A DNA stretch of 64,000 bases from Macrotis lagotis (GCF_037893015.1 NC_133661.1:185072306-185136305); one strand, 5' to 3'; positions 34,600-47,800 are shown, counted from the stretch's first letter. A program made the numbers and translations. Notes: a model not told the origin generated them from the letters alone.

Positions 34600-34754
34600 A
34601 GGGGCAGCTAGGTGGCATAGTGGATAAAGCACCAGTCTTGGAGTCAGGAGTACCTGGGTTCAAATCTGGTCTCAGACACTTAATAATTACCTAGCTGTAT
34701 GGCCTTGGGCAAGCCACTTAACTCCATTTGCCTTGCAAAAACCTAAAAAAAAAA
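34600..34754 (+). repeat. Marsupial tRNA-derived SINE
   Basis: Full length, with the 13-bp duplication aaagaatggtaga at 34587-34599 and 34755-34767. Confidence 0.95.
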
Positions 34755-34767
34755 AAAGAATGGTAGA

Positions 34768-35285
34768 GGGATAATAATCCAGAGGCATGACAGACAGTCT
34801 GAAGAGTCGAGAATAGCTGGAGAGGATTTAAAAACAGAGGATTGAGCTGGACATCTTCCTTAATAATGGAAATAACATCTATACTGGGAGGAGTATTGGT
34901 CTGAGAAAGAGACCACAGGGAAGAGGGTACTTCCAATATGGAAAGTTCAGAGACTGAATGAAAGTCAAAGATAATGAAGTTTATGTGGCATGTTCAGTAT
35001 AATTCTCCTGTCAGGAGTGCAGCCGCCATTGAGCATGCAGAAAGACCAAATAACTTAAGAATAATAATAGTAATAATGAGAGGCACCTTGGTTTAGTATA
35101 GAGGTGTCAAACACTGCAAACAATGCAGACTCCAACACTCCTAAATGCTGCCAAAACCAGATTAAAATGTAATTAGGAAATATTAACAACACAAATAAGA
35201 ACACTGTAAAACATAGATATATCATTTTAAAATTAGATCAGTACTCAGCCCATAGGATTCTTATGTACCTATTAGTGACTTTTAT
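34768..35285. other. Unassigned intergenic sequence
   Basis: No gene or repeat family identified. Confidence 0.4.
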
Positions 35286-35289
35286 TTCA

Positions 35290-35480
35290 TTTGAGTTAGA
35301 TTCCACTGGTGTAGTGGACAGAAAAGTGTCCTCAAAGTCAAGAAGGTTCAGGTTCCAGTTCCATCTCTGACACATACAGGTTGAATGTGTCAGGTCTGCC
35401 ACAGAAACCTCTTCATTCGGAAAGTTCACTCAACCTCTGGACTTCCCATTCTGGAAATACTTTCTGTTCCTATGATCTCT
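35290..35480 (+). repeat. MIR-like fragment
   Basis: 'gtgtagtggacagaaaagtg', then 'ttccagttccatctctgac', a diverged MIR head and core. Confidence 0.45.
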
Positions 35481-35849
35481 TTCTCTGATTGCTGGATCCT
35501 CTCAGAACATCTGTTTTTAAGGACGATGCTCGATCAGTCATGGCTTCATTCTTAGGCTGTTTTCTTGACTCTAGACTTTCTCTCCCTTTTACATTTTTAT
35601 TTAATCTCTCCATATTTCAGTTGCCGTTCTAAATGGCAGAAGTACCAACCTACATGGAGGAAGTTTCCTCACCTATGCTAACAAAAACACAGATCCAGCC
35701 CCTCTCCCTAATATCAATAGTTCACCTATATATGGTGTTTTATGGTTTTCCCTTATAGCAAATTGGAAGATAGAGCAAGTATTTTTATCCCCATTTTATA
35801 ACCAGGGAAACAGAACTAGAGAATTTAAGTGACATCTCAGACTGGATGT

Positions 35850-36775
35850 TCAGCAGATATTTTAAACTCAGTATATACCAAACTAAACTATTATCTTCTC
35901 CCCTAAACCCTTCCCCATTCCAAACTCCCCTGATAAAATAAAGGGAAATACAATCCCCACAGGCTCAAAATCTAAGGGTCATTCTTTACTCCTCGCTTTC
36001 TCTCAAACCCCATACCCAATCTAATGCCAAAGTCTGCTGATTTCACCTCTGCAACATCTCTCAACTTTACCTCCTGTTCTCCTTTGACACTGCCACCACT
36101 CTGGTATCATCTTACCTTATCATCTTACACCTGGGATATTGCAATAGCCACTGGTAGATCTGCCTTCCTCAAGTTTCTCTCCACTCTAATTCATATTCCA
36201 TTCAACCACCAAAGGATTTTCCTAAAAATCTGATCTAACATTGTCATCCCCTATCACCAGAGGTTTCCTATCACCTCAAGTATCAAAAACTTCTATCTGG
36301 ATTTCAAAACCTAGTCCATTCCTACCTTTCCAGTTTTCTGACACTTTACTCCCTATCATATATTCTTTAATCCAGTGGCACTAGCCTCCTTGTTGGCCCT
36401 TGAACAAGACTCTACTTCTCTCAGCTTCAAGTCTTTTTTTTTTTTGGCTATCCCTTATGCCTGGAATGTTCTTCATCTCTACCTATTAAATTTCTCTTGC
36501 TTCCTTTAAATTCCAATTAAAATCTCATCTCCTATTTTTCTTCTAGGAAGCCTTTTCTAATCCTTCTTAATTCTAGTGCCTTCTCCCTCATAATTATTTC
36601 CTATTTCTCTTGCATGAGGCTTGTTAGCATATATTTGTTTGCTTGTTGTACCTTCCATTAGATTGTGAGCTTCTTGAGCACAGGGGATACCTTTTGCCTC
36701 TTTCTGTAGTCCCAGAATTTAGCACATTGGTATACTGTAGGTATTTAATAAATGTTTATTGACTGAGTTGGCTAC
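35850..36775 (+). mobile_element. L2 LINE, ORF2 end and 3' UTR
   Basis: About 0.9 kb, with late L2 ORF2 text ('ctgctgatttcacctctgc', 'cctgggatattgcaatagcc', 'cttatgcctggaatgttctt') and the canonical end 'gtaggtatttaataaatgtt' near 36740. Many stops. This is the longest L2 in the window. Confidence 0.8.
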
Positions 36776-37049
36776 ATGAAAGGGTATACAGCAAGTAGGA
36801 AATGTTGATCAACATAGAACTGAATATGTCAAATGGCTCAGAATTATTGATTAGGCTACATTAAGAGAAATGCAATTTCCTGAAAAAGAAGTGAAAGTCC
36901 TGTTGATCTTATTACATATACCATATTGTTTTCAAATCTGGGTGCTATTTTAAGAATGCAATGATAAGATGGATTGCATCCAGAATACAGTGACCCAGCT
37001 GATGAGGGAACTCAAAACTATGTCATAAAAGGATTGATTGAAGTCAATC

Positions 37050-37330
37050 AGACAAAAAATATTTATTGTATGCTTATTATCTGTTAGGCACTGAGCTAAG
37101 TGATAGGAAGACAATGAAAGACTGAAGAAAGCCCCTGCTCACAGTCTATGCACAAAATATATATATATAATATAGAATAAATTGGAAATAAAAATCAATA
37201 ATGGTAAGAAACTAGAATTAAGAGGGGTTCAGGAAAGGCAACCTTATAGAAGCTGACATTTTATCTGGGATTTGAAAGAAGGTTGGGAAGCTAGGAGCAG
37301 ATGAGGAGAAAGAGCATTCTTCACATGTCT
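37050..37330 (+). repeat. Ancient mammalian repeat, family not named
   Basis: Opening 'tatttattgtatgcttatta', 'ggcactgagctaagtgat', then 'catctgggatttgaaagaag'-type text about 200 bp on. Confidence 0.5.
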
Positions 37331-37439
37331 AACCTCAAGAAGAAAACACTTAGATTATAATTCAATTTATCAAGTCAAGGAAAAAAAACAGGCTCTATCC
37401 TCCAAAAGTTTGCATTTCAATAGAGAGAAATTTTAAATA

Positions 37440-38010
37440 TTTGAAGGGCTTTCTTGGAAAAGGTATAAGAGAAAGGTGCTCTTTGACCTCACAGAGAAGA
37501 ACTAGCATCATTGAAGGGAAACTTAAGAGAGGCAGATTTGAATTTGATAAAAGAAGAAACTTCCTAACAAATCAGTTTGGAGTAGGCTGCCTCAGAAGAG
37601 AGCAAGTTCCCCATCATTGTTGTTGTTAAGCTGTTTGAGATGTATTTGGCTCTTCATAACCTCATTTGGAGTATTCTTAGCAAAGATACTAGAGTGGTTT
37701 ACCATTTCTTTCTCCAGTTTATTTTACAGATAAAGAAACTGAGGCAAACAGGGTTAAATGATATATGTAGGGTCACACAGCTAGTAAATGTCAGAGGCCA
37801 GATTTGAAGTCAAGTCTTCCTAACTCTAGACCTAGTACTCTATCCACTGTATCACCTGTCCTTTGCCCATCACTGAAGTTTTCAATTAGATCTTGGATAA
37901 ACAGTGATTGAAGTTGCTGTAGAAGAGTTCATTGATCCTCTATGGATTAGTCTATGTCATCTCTGAGGTCTTATGTAGCCCTGAAACTATATTATTGCTA
38001 CATTTTTGAA
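37440..38010 (+). mobile_element. L3/CR1 LINE 3' remnant split by MAR1
   Basis: 'aaacttcctaacaaatcag', then 'ggctgcctcagaagagag', then 'ttccccatcattg'. After the SINE it resumes 'cccatcactgaag' and ends with 'gatctctgaggtcttatg'-type CR1 3' text. Confidence 0.6.
37620..37863 (-). repeat. MAR1-like SINE with RTE (BovB-type) tail
   Basis: On the + strand it starts with reverse tail text 'ttggctcttcataacctcat', then 'ttcttagcaaagatactaga', then the MIR-like 'agaaactgaggcaaacagg', and ends in the tRNA-like head. Flanks: tccccatcattg (37608-37619) and tgcccatcactg (37864-37875). Confidence 0.8.
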
Positions 38011-38594
38011 GACCAAACCTCGGGCATTATTTAGCACTGAGAAGCTCTAGAACCTTAGACAATATTTGGGGGTAGAGGGGAGCATGGAAGGAAGATGATC
38101 AAGGAAGGAAGATAGATGGAATATGAAGCCTGGTCTGGTTTGAGACTGGCTACAGAGGAATGGGTGAGTTTGCCTTCACCGAACAACCAAGACTATTCAG
38201 TCTCCCCTCCCACCCCCAAAAGAATTCCAAAGCTTAGTGGCAGAGTTCTTAATCTCATGTCTATGAGCTATTTCAATATAATTGATTTAGCTTTATAATC
38301 TCTTGTAATAATTTAGTTAGCTTTGTATATTTTCTCTAGTCTTTAAAAACATTATTTAAAAAAAATGGGCATAACCAGACTGCCAAAAGGGTCCATGATG
38401 CAAGAAAAAGTAAAGACTCTTGGATCCAGTAAAGAACCCTTGGATCAAGCCTCCCTGAGGATAGGAACATGATTTTTAGAAGTCCAGGATCCAGATATGA
38501 TGGAAAAGATACAGATTTCAGTCCTTCTTGGTTTGCAATAACTGTATAAGAAAAATGGACAGTGTGTATAAATATGATGAAAAAAAAAAAAACA

Positions 38595-39110
38595 ATGAAG
38601 CAGAGTAGAAAGAGTTGCAATAGAAAGACCTGGATTTAAGTGCTAATGGATAACCATGAGAAATCAGCTAACATTTTTAAACCTCAATTTCCTGTAATGT
38701 TACAGTTACTATCACTTCTGTATGAAACTCAGAACCAACATTCTTGTGATAATAAAAACTGAAATTTACATAGTACTTTATAATTTATATGTTGCTTATG
38801 ATTTACCATTTGCATTATCTCATTTGACCCTTATAATAAGTCAGGAGGTAGGCTCTAAAAGAATTACTCTCTCTGTTATAGAGATAAGAATGTTGAAATT
38901 CAAATCACATAAGTAACTTTAACCAGATCAAAGGACGAGCATGAACCCAGGTCTCTCCTGATTCCACCTCCAATCCCAAGGTTTTCCAAGACATCTTGAT
39001 ACCTCTCTCATCTCACTTGGAAGTCACCTCATATCTCTGACATTCAGTTTCCTCATCTGGAAAAACAGAATAATAATACAAGCCCTACATAACTCCCAAG
39101 TTAAGTATTG
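38595..39110. repeat. Cluster of three MIR fragments
   Basis: A + copy at 38595-38710, a - copy at 38740-38975 ('ccatttgcattatctcattt', 'catgaacccaggtctctcc') and a + fragment at 39010-39110 ('agtttcctcatctggaaaa'). Confidence 0.55.
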
Positions 39111-39226
39111 TGAACTTTGAAGTACTGCCCTTATGTGTGATGTTGCTTTTAAGAACAAGATGAGAGTTTAGAAGGCATAGGGACACAGTGGAATGACAAA
39201 GATTATAAATCTGTTAAAGGAATTTC

Positions 39227-39383
39227 TTTTTTTTCTTTTTAGGTTTTTGCAAGGCAAATAGGGTTAAGTGGCTTGCCCAAGGCCACGCAGCTAGGTAATT
39301 ATTAAGTGTCTGAGACCAGATTTGAACCCAGGTACTCCTGACTCCAAGGCCAGTGCTTTATCCACTATGCCACCTAGCCGCCC
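39227..39383 (-). repeat. Marsupial tRNA-derived SINE
   Basis: Perfect 16-bp duplication, ctgttaaaggaatttc, at 39211-39226 and 39384-39399. Confidence 0.95.
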
Positions 39384-39736
39384 CTGTTAAAGGAATTTCA
39401 AGAGTTCATGAACTTAGAAGGGTAAAAGCTGTAGGTAATGGCATGATCAAGGGATTGACTATCTTTGTGTGTAACTGGTGTGGGGAGGGGAAGTAGGACA
39501 TGGGAAATGAAATAAGGTTTCTATTCCTTTTTAGATGAAAACAGCTAATTTTGCTATTCCTTATTAGGCAGCCAGGTGGAGCAGTAGGGAATCAGAAAAC
39601 TTGGAATGTGAAAAACTTGAATTCAATTCCTACCTCAAACCATATTAGCATGATCCCATTCAATTTTTTCTTTTTTTTTAATTTAAATATTTTATTTATT
39701 TGTTTTTCCAACTACATGCAGTTATAGTTTTCACCA

Positions 39737-39852
39737 ATTTCTTCTCTTATTGCTAAAACTAACTTTTCTAATACAATATTGAATAATAGTGGTGATAATA
39801 GACATCCTTTTTTCACAATCTTATTGGGAATGCTTCTAGTTTATCCCCAGTT
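39737..39852 (-). repeat. Extra copy of an L1 RT segment in the L1 3' UTR
   Basis: About 115 bp matching 42221-42336 of the same L1 in the same orientation (for example 'cttctcttattgctaaaact' and 'caatattgaataatagtg' in both). It sits between two normal parts of the 3' UTR. A few substitutions separate the copies. Confidence 0.85.
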
Positions 39853-41240
39853 AGGTGAAGTTTTAGATTTTCTCCCTCCCCCTCTGCCCTCCCTTCTCCC
39901 CCAGACAGAAAGCAATCTAATAGAGGCTCTAAATGTATAATCATGCTAAACATAGATCCATATTGATCATGTTGGGAGAAAAAGAATCAAATCCAAACAG
40001 AAGGAAAAAAGTTAGAGAGGGAAAAAAAGACATAAGACAACTTCTAAAAATTGAAGATAGTAAGTTTTAGTCTTCATTTAAACTCCACAAATTCTTCTCT
40101 AGATATGGATGGAAGTCTCCAACACAAGTATTTTAGAATTGTCTGATTATTGAACTGCTGATCATCACCCTATGTGTTGTGTGTATAATTCTTCTGGTTC
40201 TGCTCATTTCACTCAGCATCAATTCATGCAAGTCTTTCCAGGCTTTTCTGAACTTCCATCCCTCATGATTTCTTATAGAACAATAGTGTTCCATCACATT
40301 CATAAACCACACCATTCCTCAATTGATGGGCATCTCCTCAATTTCCAATTCTTTGTCACTACAAAAGAGCCCCTATGAATATTATTGTACATGTGGGATT
40401 TTTTGCCCTTTTTCATGATTTCTTTGGGATACAGACCTAATGGTATTGTTAGATCAAAAGCCATGTATAGTTTAATTGCCCTTTTTGCATAATTCCAAAT
40501 TGTTCTCCAGAAAGCCTGGACGAATTCATGACTCCACCAACAATGCCTTAGTGTCCCAGTTTCCCCACATCCTTTCTAACATTGATCATTTTCTTTTTTA
40601 GTTATGTTGCCCAATCTGATAGGTGTGAGGAGGTACCTTAGAGTTATTTTAATTTGCATTCCCTAATCAATAATGATTTAGAACATTTTTTCATATGACT
40701 ATGGATAGTTTTAATTTCTTCATCTGAGAATTGCCTTTCCATATCCTTTGATCATTTATCAATTAGGGACTGACTTGTTTTCTTATAAATTTGACTCAAT
40801 TCTCTATATATTTTAGAAATGAGGCCTTTGTCAGAACCACTAGGTGTAAAAATTGTTTCTTCTGAATTCCATTTAATCTTGGTTGCATTGGTTTTGTTTG
40901 TGCAAAACCTTTTTAATTTAATGTAATCAAAATTATCCATTTTGCCATGTTCTCTATCTCTTCTTTGGTCATAAAGTATTCCCTTTTCCAAAGAGTTGAC
41001 AGATAAACTATTCCTTGGTCTCCTAATTGGCTTATGTTATCACTTTTTATATCTAAATCCTCTACCCATTTTGACCTTATTTTGACCTTATATGGTGAGA
41101 GATGCTGATCTATGCCTAGTTTCTGCTATACTATTTTCCAGTTTTCTCAGCAGTTTTTTTATCAGAGTAAATTCTTATCCCAGAAGCTGTAATCTTTGAG
41201 TTTATCAAATAACAGATTACTATAGTCTTTTACTACTTTT

Positions 41241-41396
41241 TTTTGTTTGTTTGTTTTTGTTTTTGCAAGGCAATGGGGTTAAGTGGCTTGCCCAAGGCCA
41301 CACAGCTAGGTAATTAAGTGTCTGAGGCTGGATTTGAACTCAAGTACTCCTGACTCTGAGGTCAGTGCTCTATCCACTGTGCCACCTAGCTACCCC
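41241..41396 (-). repeat. Marsupial tRNA-derived SINE inside L1
   Basis: Duplication tttactact at 41229-41237 and 41399-41407. The tail shows (TTTG)n on the + strand. Confidence 0.92.
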
Positions 41397-41963
41397 TTTT
41401 TACTACTGTTTTGTGCCTAATCTGTTCCACTGATCCCCTACTCTATTTCTTAGCTAGTACCAAGCAGTTTTGATGACTGATGCTTTATAATATAATTTTA
41501 AATCTGGTATGGCTAGGCTGTCTTCTTTTGCATTTTTTCCATAAATTCCCTTGATATTCTTTACCTTTTGTTCCTCCATAAAAATTGTTATTTTTTCCTA
41601 GCTCAATATAGTAATTTTTTGCAAGTTTGATTGGTATGGTACTGAATAATTTAAATTAGATAAAATTGTCATTTTTATTATGTTAGCTCAGCCTATTCAT
41701 GAGAAATTAATATTTGCTCAGTTACTTAGATCTGATTTTGTTTGTGTGAAAAATGCTTTATAATTGTTTTCATATAGTTTCCGAGTTTTCCTTGGTAGGT
41801 AGAATCCAAAGTATTTTATGTTGTTACAATTCCTTTAAATGGAATTTCTCTATCTCTTGCTGCTGTGTCTTATTAGTAATATATAGAAATGCTAATGACT
41901 TCTGTGGGTTTATTTTATATCCTGCAACTTTGCTAAATTTTTTAATCCTTTCAAGTAGTTTTT

Positions 41964-42110
41964 TTTTTAGATTTTTCAAGGCAATAGGGTTAAGTAGCTT
42001 GCCCAAGGCCACGCAACTAGGTAATTATTAAGTGTCTGGGGTCATATATGAACTCAGATACTCCTGACTCCGAGGTCAGTGCTCCATCCACTGCGCCACC
42101 TAGCCACCCC
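41964..42110 (-). repeat. Marsupial tRNA-derived SINE inside L1
   Basis: Duplication tcaagtagttttt at 41951-41963 and 42111-42123. Confidence 0.95.
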
Positions 42111-42533
42111 TCAAGTAGTTTTTAAGATGATTTCCTAGAGTTCTCTAGGTATATCAGCATATCATCTGCAAAGAGTGAGAGTTTTGTTTCTTCATTACAT
42201 ATTCTAATTCCTTCTATTTCTTTTTCTTCTCTTATTGCTAAAACTAACATTCTAATGCAATATTGAATAATAGTGATGATAAAAGACATCCTTGTTTCAC
42301 ACCTGATCTTATTGAGCATGCTTCTAGCTTATGCCCATTTCATATAATGCTTGTTGATGGTTTTAGATAGATACTGCTTATTTTTTTAAGGAACACTTCA
42401 TTTATTCCTTGTTCTCTAGTGTTTTTAATAGGAATGGGTGTTGTATTTTGTACAAAGCTGTTTCAGCATCAATTGAGATCATCATATGATTTCTGTTAGA
42501 GTTTTTTTATTGATATATGACCCCATTCACTTT

Positions 42534-42825
42534 AAAGATAAGAAAACCAAAGTAGAAAGATTTGCAATAACTTATCTTAACCAATAGCAGAGGCAGGCTG
42601 AAATCCAAATTTTGTTTTGCTTTATTTTTTTTTTGCAAGGCAATAGGGTTAAGTGGCTTGCCCAAGGCCACACAGCTAGGTAATTATTAAGTGTCTGAAG
42701 CCAGATTTGAACTCAGGTACTCCTGACTCCAGGGCCAGTGCTCTATCCACTATGCTACCTAGTCACCCCAAAATCCAAGTTTTTTGACTACCAATCTAGC
42801 ATCTTTTCTGCCATGCCACTGTACC
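42534..42825 (-). repeat. MIR split by a SINE
   Basis: Reverse MIR core 'agataagaaaaccaaagtag' left of the SINE, and 'gactaccaatctagcatct' right of it. Confidence 0.6.
42615..42769 (-). repeat. Marsupial tRNA-derived SINE inside MIR
   Basis: Duplication aaatccaaatttt (42601-42613) versus aaatccaagtttt (42771-42783). Confidence 0.93.
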
Positions 42826-43221
42826 CTCCAAATCTTTGGCATCTAACCTGCCAATACACCCTAGAGGCCCCCAATGTCTTTCTCAACCATGCCTTTTCAT
42901 AAATCCTCCACAGAGGATATTTCCAACACATTGGAGGCCTTCCTTACATTCTTTACATAGTTACAGGGACTGCACTCCAGTTGAAAATGATGAGGTCATG
43001 ACCCACAATAGTCATGTAGTATGAGTGAACATGGAAGATTTAAGGATGACATTAAGATGGTGAATCTAGGTGACTAGAAGGATGACAGGATCCTAATTAT
43101 AATGACATTCAGAAGTAGTTTGGAATTTTTTTTCATTCTTACTAACATGACTGGCCCAACTCCTTTTCCCATCACATTCATAATAATGTCTTTGATATCA
43201 CTTGTCATACACAACCTAAGT

Positions 43222-43345
43222 CAGTCACTAAGCATTTATTAAGCACCCTCTGTATGCCAGACACTGAGCCTACGAAAACAAAGAAAGGCAAAAGAAAGTT
43301 CCTGATCTCAAGGAACTCACAAATCATTATATACTCTTACATGTA
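43222..43345 (+). repeat. Ancient mammalian repeat, family not named
   Basis: 'gcatttattaagcaccctct', 'ccagacactgagcc', then 'atctcaaggaactcacaa'. Confidence 0.55.
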
Positions 43346-44650
43346 ATCACTGATAATAGGTATCAACTTACAACTCTTGGGCATGTTTTGATTTTACTTG
43401 AGTTCATATACAATTTTGCTTCTTCTGAGATCCTGTTTTTCATGATTTCTGGTCTTCATCACCAGAAGAATCTTAGTCTTAAAAAGATGGACTTTTATAG
43501 CAGCAAGAATTTTGAGATCATTGAAAGTGCCATGAAATTTCCCAAATGCAAAGGTGTAGATTATTTAGATTTCTTCATAAATTCTAATCTTCTTGCATCC
43601 ATATACTCTAAGAGTCAGGTATACCAGCCTATTTGCTGTTCAGCACCCAAAGTCCTCCATCACATTTATTTGTTCCTTTCTCAGCCTACTTACCTCTTCT
43701 TATTCTGAGACTAGGCCTATATCCATTTATAAAGTCTATCCAAGACACATATAAACAAACCTATGCAAATACATACCTACCCACATATATATGTGTGTGT
43801 ATAATACATATATGTGTATAATGTGTGTCTCCATGTACATATATATGTGTGTATGTGTATGTGTATACCTATATATGCTGAACATAACTACTAGATATCT
43901 TGATCAATTATGTATCATAATCAGGACAATATTTCTTTTTTTTATCCACTTTGTTTTTCAATGTGCATAGACTAGTCAGTCTCCTAATAAATGTGGACTT
44001 CATTTTAGAGGACCCATAATTTTCTGGATGAGTTAAAAAAACTCAACATAATATGTGAAGAGAAGCAAAAAAGAGAATTTCATCATCTATAGGAAATCTC
44101 TCTTCCTTTGGTTTTCAACAAGACCTCCTTCACTAGATCTCAGTGAGGGATCTGATATGGCTAAGTTGGTGCCTTTCTCTAGTGAATCATTCAGTATATT
44201 GAAAATTTAAAAGAGGAAAATCTATAAGAATGAATCCCTAGAAGGAGGAGAAGTTTTCCATTGTTTGAGTTTAGACAAAGACTTAATTTGTAGGGAATAG
44301 AAGAAAATAGGAAGATATGAAAGGTGATGCTAAGAAAGTACATTATTTGTCATAGAAAGTAATATAAAAAAATAAAATGTAAGATTTCTCGCCAAGATTT
44401 AAAGTGGACTCATTTTTAATAACTGGTTTTAGAATAATTGATTGTATAGATAAGGAAATAGGTTAGAATTCATCATGAAGATTTTCATCGATCTACACAA
44501 AACTGTCTTTACCACATAGTAATTTGAATGAGTTACAAAAGGAATCTCTTTCTCTGTAATTATTTTTTTCTTTTAAAAGGTGATAAATTCTTACCTGACA
44601 GAATAGTTTATAGCAGTCCTGCCTGAAGTTATGATAATAACCTAGGTGAC
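43346..44650. other. Unassigned sequence with a TG/TA-rich microsatellite
   Basis: Mixed (TATG)n/(TGTA)n simple sequence at about 43780-43875. Otherwise no gene or family recognised. Confidence 0.5.
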
Positions 44651-44670
44651 CTCTAAAAATTCTTTGCCTC

Positions 44671-44826
44671 ACAGGGCAGCTAGGTGGTACAGTGGATAGA
44701 GCACCAGCCATGGAGTCAGGAAGACCTAAATTCAAATCTGCCCTCAGACACATAATAATTGCCTAGCTGTGTGACCTTGGGCAAGTTACTTAACCCCACT
44801 GCCTTGCAAAAAAAAAAAACTAAAAA
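44671..44826 (+). repeat. Marsupial tRNA-derived SINE
   Basis: Perfect 16-bp duplication, aaaaattctttgcctc, at 44655-44670 and 44827-44842. Confidence 0.95.
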
Positions 44827-44842
44827 AAAAATTCTTTGCCTC

Positions 44843-47800
44843 CCTAGGAGAATAAAAATAATACAAAGTCCTCTATACAAATTAGAGGAAGTTCTTCATT
44901 TATAAACCCACTTGTGCTCTCTCTTAAACCTTCATCTCTTTAGGGCTTTGGGTATTTTTTTCTGATATATCCCAATTTCAATCCATATGTACATATTCTC
45001 CATACACTACCCCTCTGAGTCTTTCAACATTCCTTTCTCTCCCCTCCCCCTTCCAATCTTCTTTCTTAAATCAATCTTCCTTGCTCTCCCCCTGGTCATT
45101 ACTTTCTTAGATACTAATTCCCTTTCCCTTTTTCTTTCCTCTCTCCTTGATTCTTTCATGATTAGCAACCCCCTTCCTCCATATCATTTTTTTCTTTTCA
45201 AATAACCAAATCCCTTTAGGGTCCTCAAAACTGACAAATCGTCCATCTCTATACTTGTTGCAGACACCCAGCAGCATCTACAACTACCAGGGAAACACAA
45301 ACACATCCCAGGATTTGCCCCCCACTGGTCTCTCCACCCTTCCCCCCACCATCTCCCTTTCCCTGTTTCAGAGCCACCGTCCTCTTTTTACAAACACCAT
45401 TTCTCTATGTGCTTAACATGAGCAATATGGACAAGTGAAAGGGAACATAAAAGAAGCAATTCTGATCCTCCCCTAAAGACTGACTGAATTCCTGTCATTC
45501 TCTGAAGAATGAACTCTGAAAAGAAACACAGAGGACCAGCTAGAGTCTGAATGTTCTTCCTGATCTTTCCCCCTCCCTCTTCCCCATAACACCAGGTCAA
45601 CTGCCACCTGAATCAGTCAAGGACCAAACCACCAAATAAAAAAAAAAAAAGAATTCTTTGCTAAGAATTTTCTTCTTTAGCAATTTCCCAAAAAACACAT
45701 TACTCTTCTTAGACTTGTTAGATTACTACTACAGGAAAAGAAATGATGGATTACATGCTATTTTAAGGATCAAAACTTTCAACAGGTATTTTTTTCTACT
45801 GATCATGAGAATATCACTGAAAGATGTAGAAATTGAAAGTCAACCCAGATCTTCTGGAAAGGGACCTACAATTGCAGGAGTTAGAAATGTCTACAAGTTT
45901 CCTGATTCCTAGTCTAATTTTCTTACTATAAACCAAGATCCTTCATGGAAGAAGTCTACTCCTTTGGAGTAAAATAAAAACTTTCACAGGGATTGAATTG
46001 TAAAATATCAAGAGAAGAATACTGTTCTTGTAAGGAGAAAAAGGTGAAATCTAAGAGAAAGTTTTGAAAGCATTGAAAATTCTGATCTCTTTTTCCTCAC
46101 TCTGGTTTTGACTTTATTTCAATCATTTATTTCTCTGAACCTCTATTGCATTCCATAGAATGATCTTGTTCCAGCTACTATGATAAGAATTTTGTTAAGA
46201 TTAATAAGGAAAACATGTAGGAAAATCTCTGAAATTTCCTACTATTCTTAGAATGGGCTTCATAGTAAGAGTGAGGCACCTAAAATCTCATTTTCAGTGC
46301 TCCAGGAATAGCCTAAGTCATATGTAGGATACGGGTGTTCTCAAGTGCCCTAGCTTGGAATTTGTGTCCATAATGTACCACTTCAGTAGCAGTGAAAGCT
46401 GTTTCTGGAGAGAAAGAAGTTGGCCAGTGATCAAGAGGGAAGCTAAAATGGAAAATACTGTAAAGAGCAGAAAAAGTCACTTAAACAGTGGCAGAGGGAG
46501 CTCGGGGTTTGGAGGATTTAGTCAATGTTTTCACTAAGAACAACAGTGAACAGAAATCCAAGTAAACTGTTCAGTACTGGCACACACCACACACAGGCAT
46601 TCAGGAGAGGAAATCTCAAAGTCTGGAAAGCCCACCTCCACCAGTGACTCCCTGCAGGGTCTGGGATCTCATCCCTGGGATCCTCTCAGCTGCACCCCAC
46701 ACAGAGAGAAAAATAGGGATTCTCTGAGGGGTGAAGTGGGGTGGGGGGGAGAGACACTCTTGTCTATCTTATCACGTTTTCCTCATTGCTTTGTGATCAC
46801 AGGTGCCCTTGAACCCCTCTCCAACTCTTTGGAGATCTCAGAGCTGGGCTAAAAGGTCAGGTGACCACCAAACATTCTCATCCAAATTAAAAACCTCAAA
46901 GAAAAGATTTTTTTCTTCCATGCTCTTCTTGTGTTGTTATAGAGTTCCCTCTTTCTGCTCTCCCTTTCTCTAACTCTTTCTCTCTCTCTCCCTCCCCTCC
47001 CTCACTCTCTCTTTCTCTCTCCCTCCCCTCCTCCTTCCCCTCCCATCTCCACTTCACCACACACAGAAACCCCTTTTCAAAGGGGCTTTTTTTCCAACCC
47101 AGTGAAGTAGTCTTTGCCCCTTTGTGGTGAGGGCTCATTAACATTCCCACAGCAGCATCTCTTCAAGGATTTTACTTTTGTAACTCTGTGGGGAGGTCAA
47201 GAGGCCACAGTGAAGAGGTAAAAGGAAAGAAGAGTGAAAAGGGGGGAGGGCGGAAGAAAGGAGAGTAAGGGAAAGAACCCTTCCTTTCACAATGGGTAAA
47301 GAATTGGGGAGGGAGAAGCAGAAAAACAGAGGAAAGGAAGAGGGGAGCCAGGATCCAGGAACGAAGCAAAAATGGACCCCAGAATTGCTGTTAGAGAAAG
47401 TTTCAGAGGCTCCTGGCAGGAGGAGTTCCCCTGTTCTCTTTTATTGTTTCACAAAAGCAGGTGCCCCACCTGATTAAAGTGATCAGGCTCTGAGCTAAAA
47501 AGCTGGCTCCATTGGTGAACAACAGTAATCTCGGACTTTGCCTATCCAGGACTCGATTTCTAGCTCTCTCTACAATAGAATCTCAATAACTGCCTATTTA
47601 CAGGGATGTTATGAGGACGAATGAGATAACGTCATAGGCATTCTAATGGGGGTGAAACAAGAAGGGCGTCTCCCAGGGTCCTGACCCTGAAGGACTAGGA
47701 AAATAATAATGGCTGATGGGGAGAGAATCGAGACAGAGAGGTCGCCAAAACTTTTCTGCTAGAGGTACCTACATCATTCATTAACCTCCTCCTCCCCCAC

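Larger units (their letters stand above)
39667..42516 (-). mobile_element. 5'-truncated L1, ORF2 (RT to C-terminus) and 3' UTR
   Basis: On the minus strand it enters inside the ORF2 reverse transcriptase. The catalytic box reads [12 protein letters not shown] (about 42150-42180), followed by GYKINPQKSLAFLY, then [15 protein letters not shown] (about 40900), then the C-terminal VMEHYCSIRNHEGWKF (about 40290). It ends with a 3' UTR and an A-rich tail at 39667-39700. Stops and frame breaks are frequent. Flanks: atgatcccattcaattt (39650-39666) and atgaccccattcacttt (42517-42533), 15 of 17 matching. Contains two SINEs and an extra RT segment in the 3' UTR. Confidence 0.88.
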
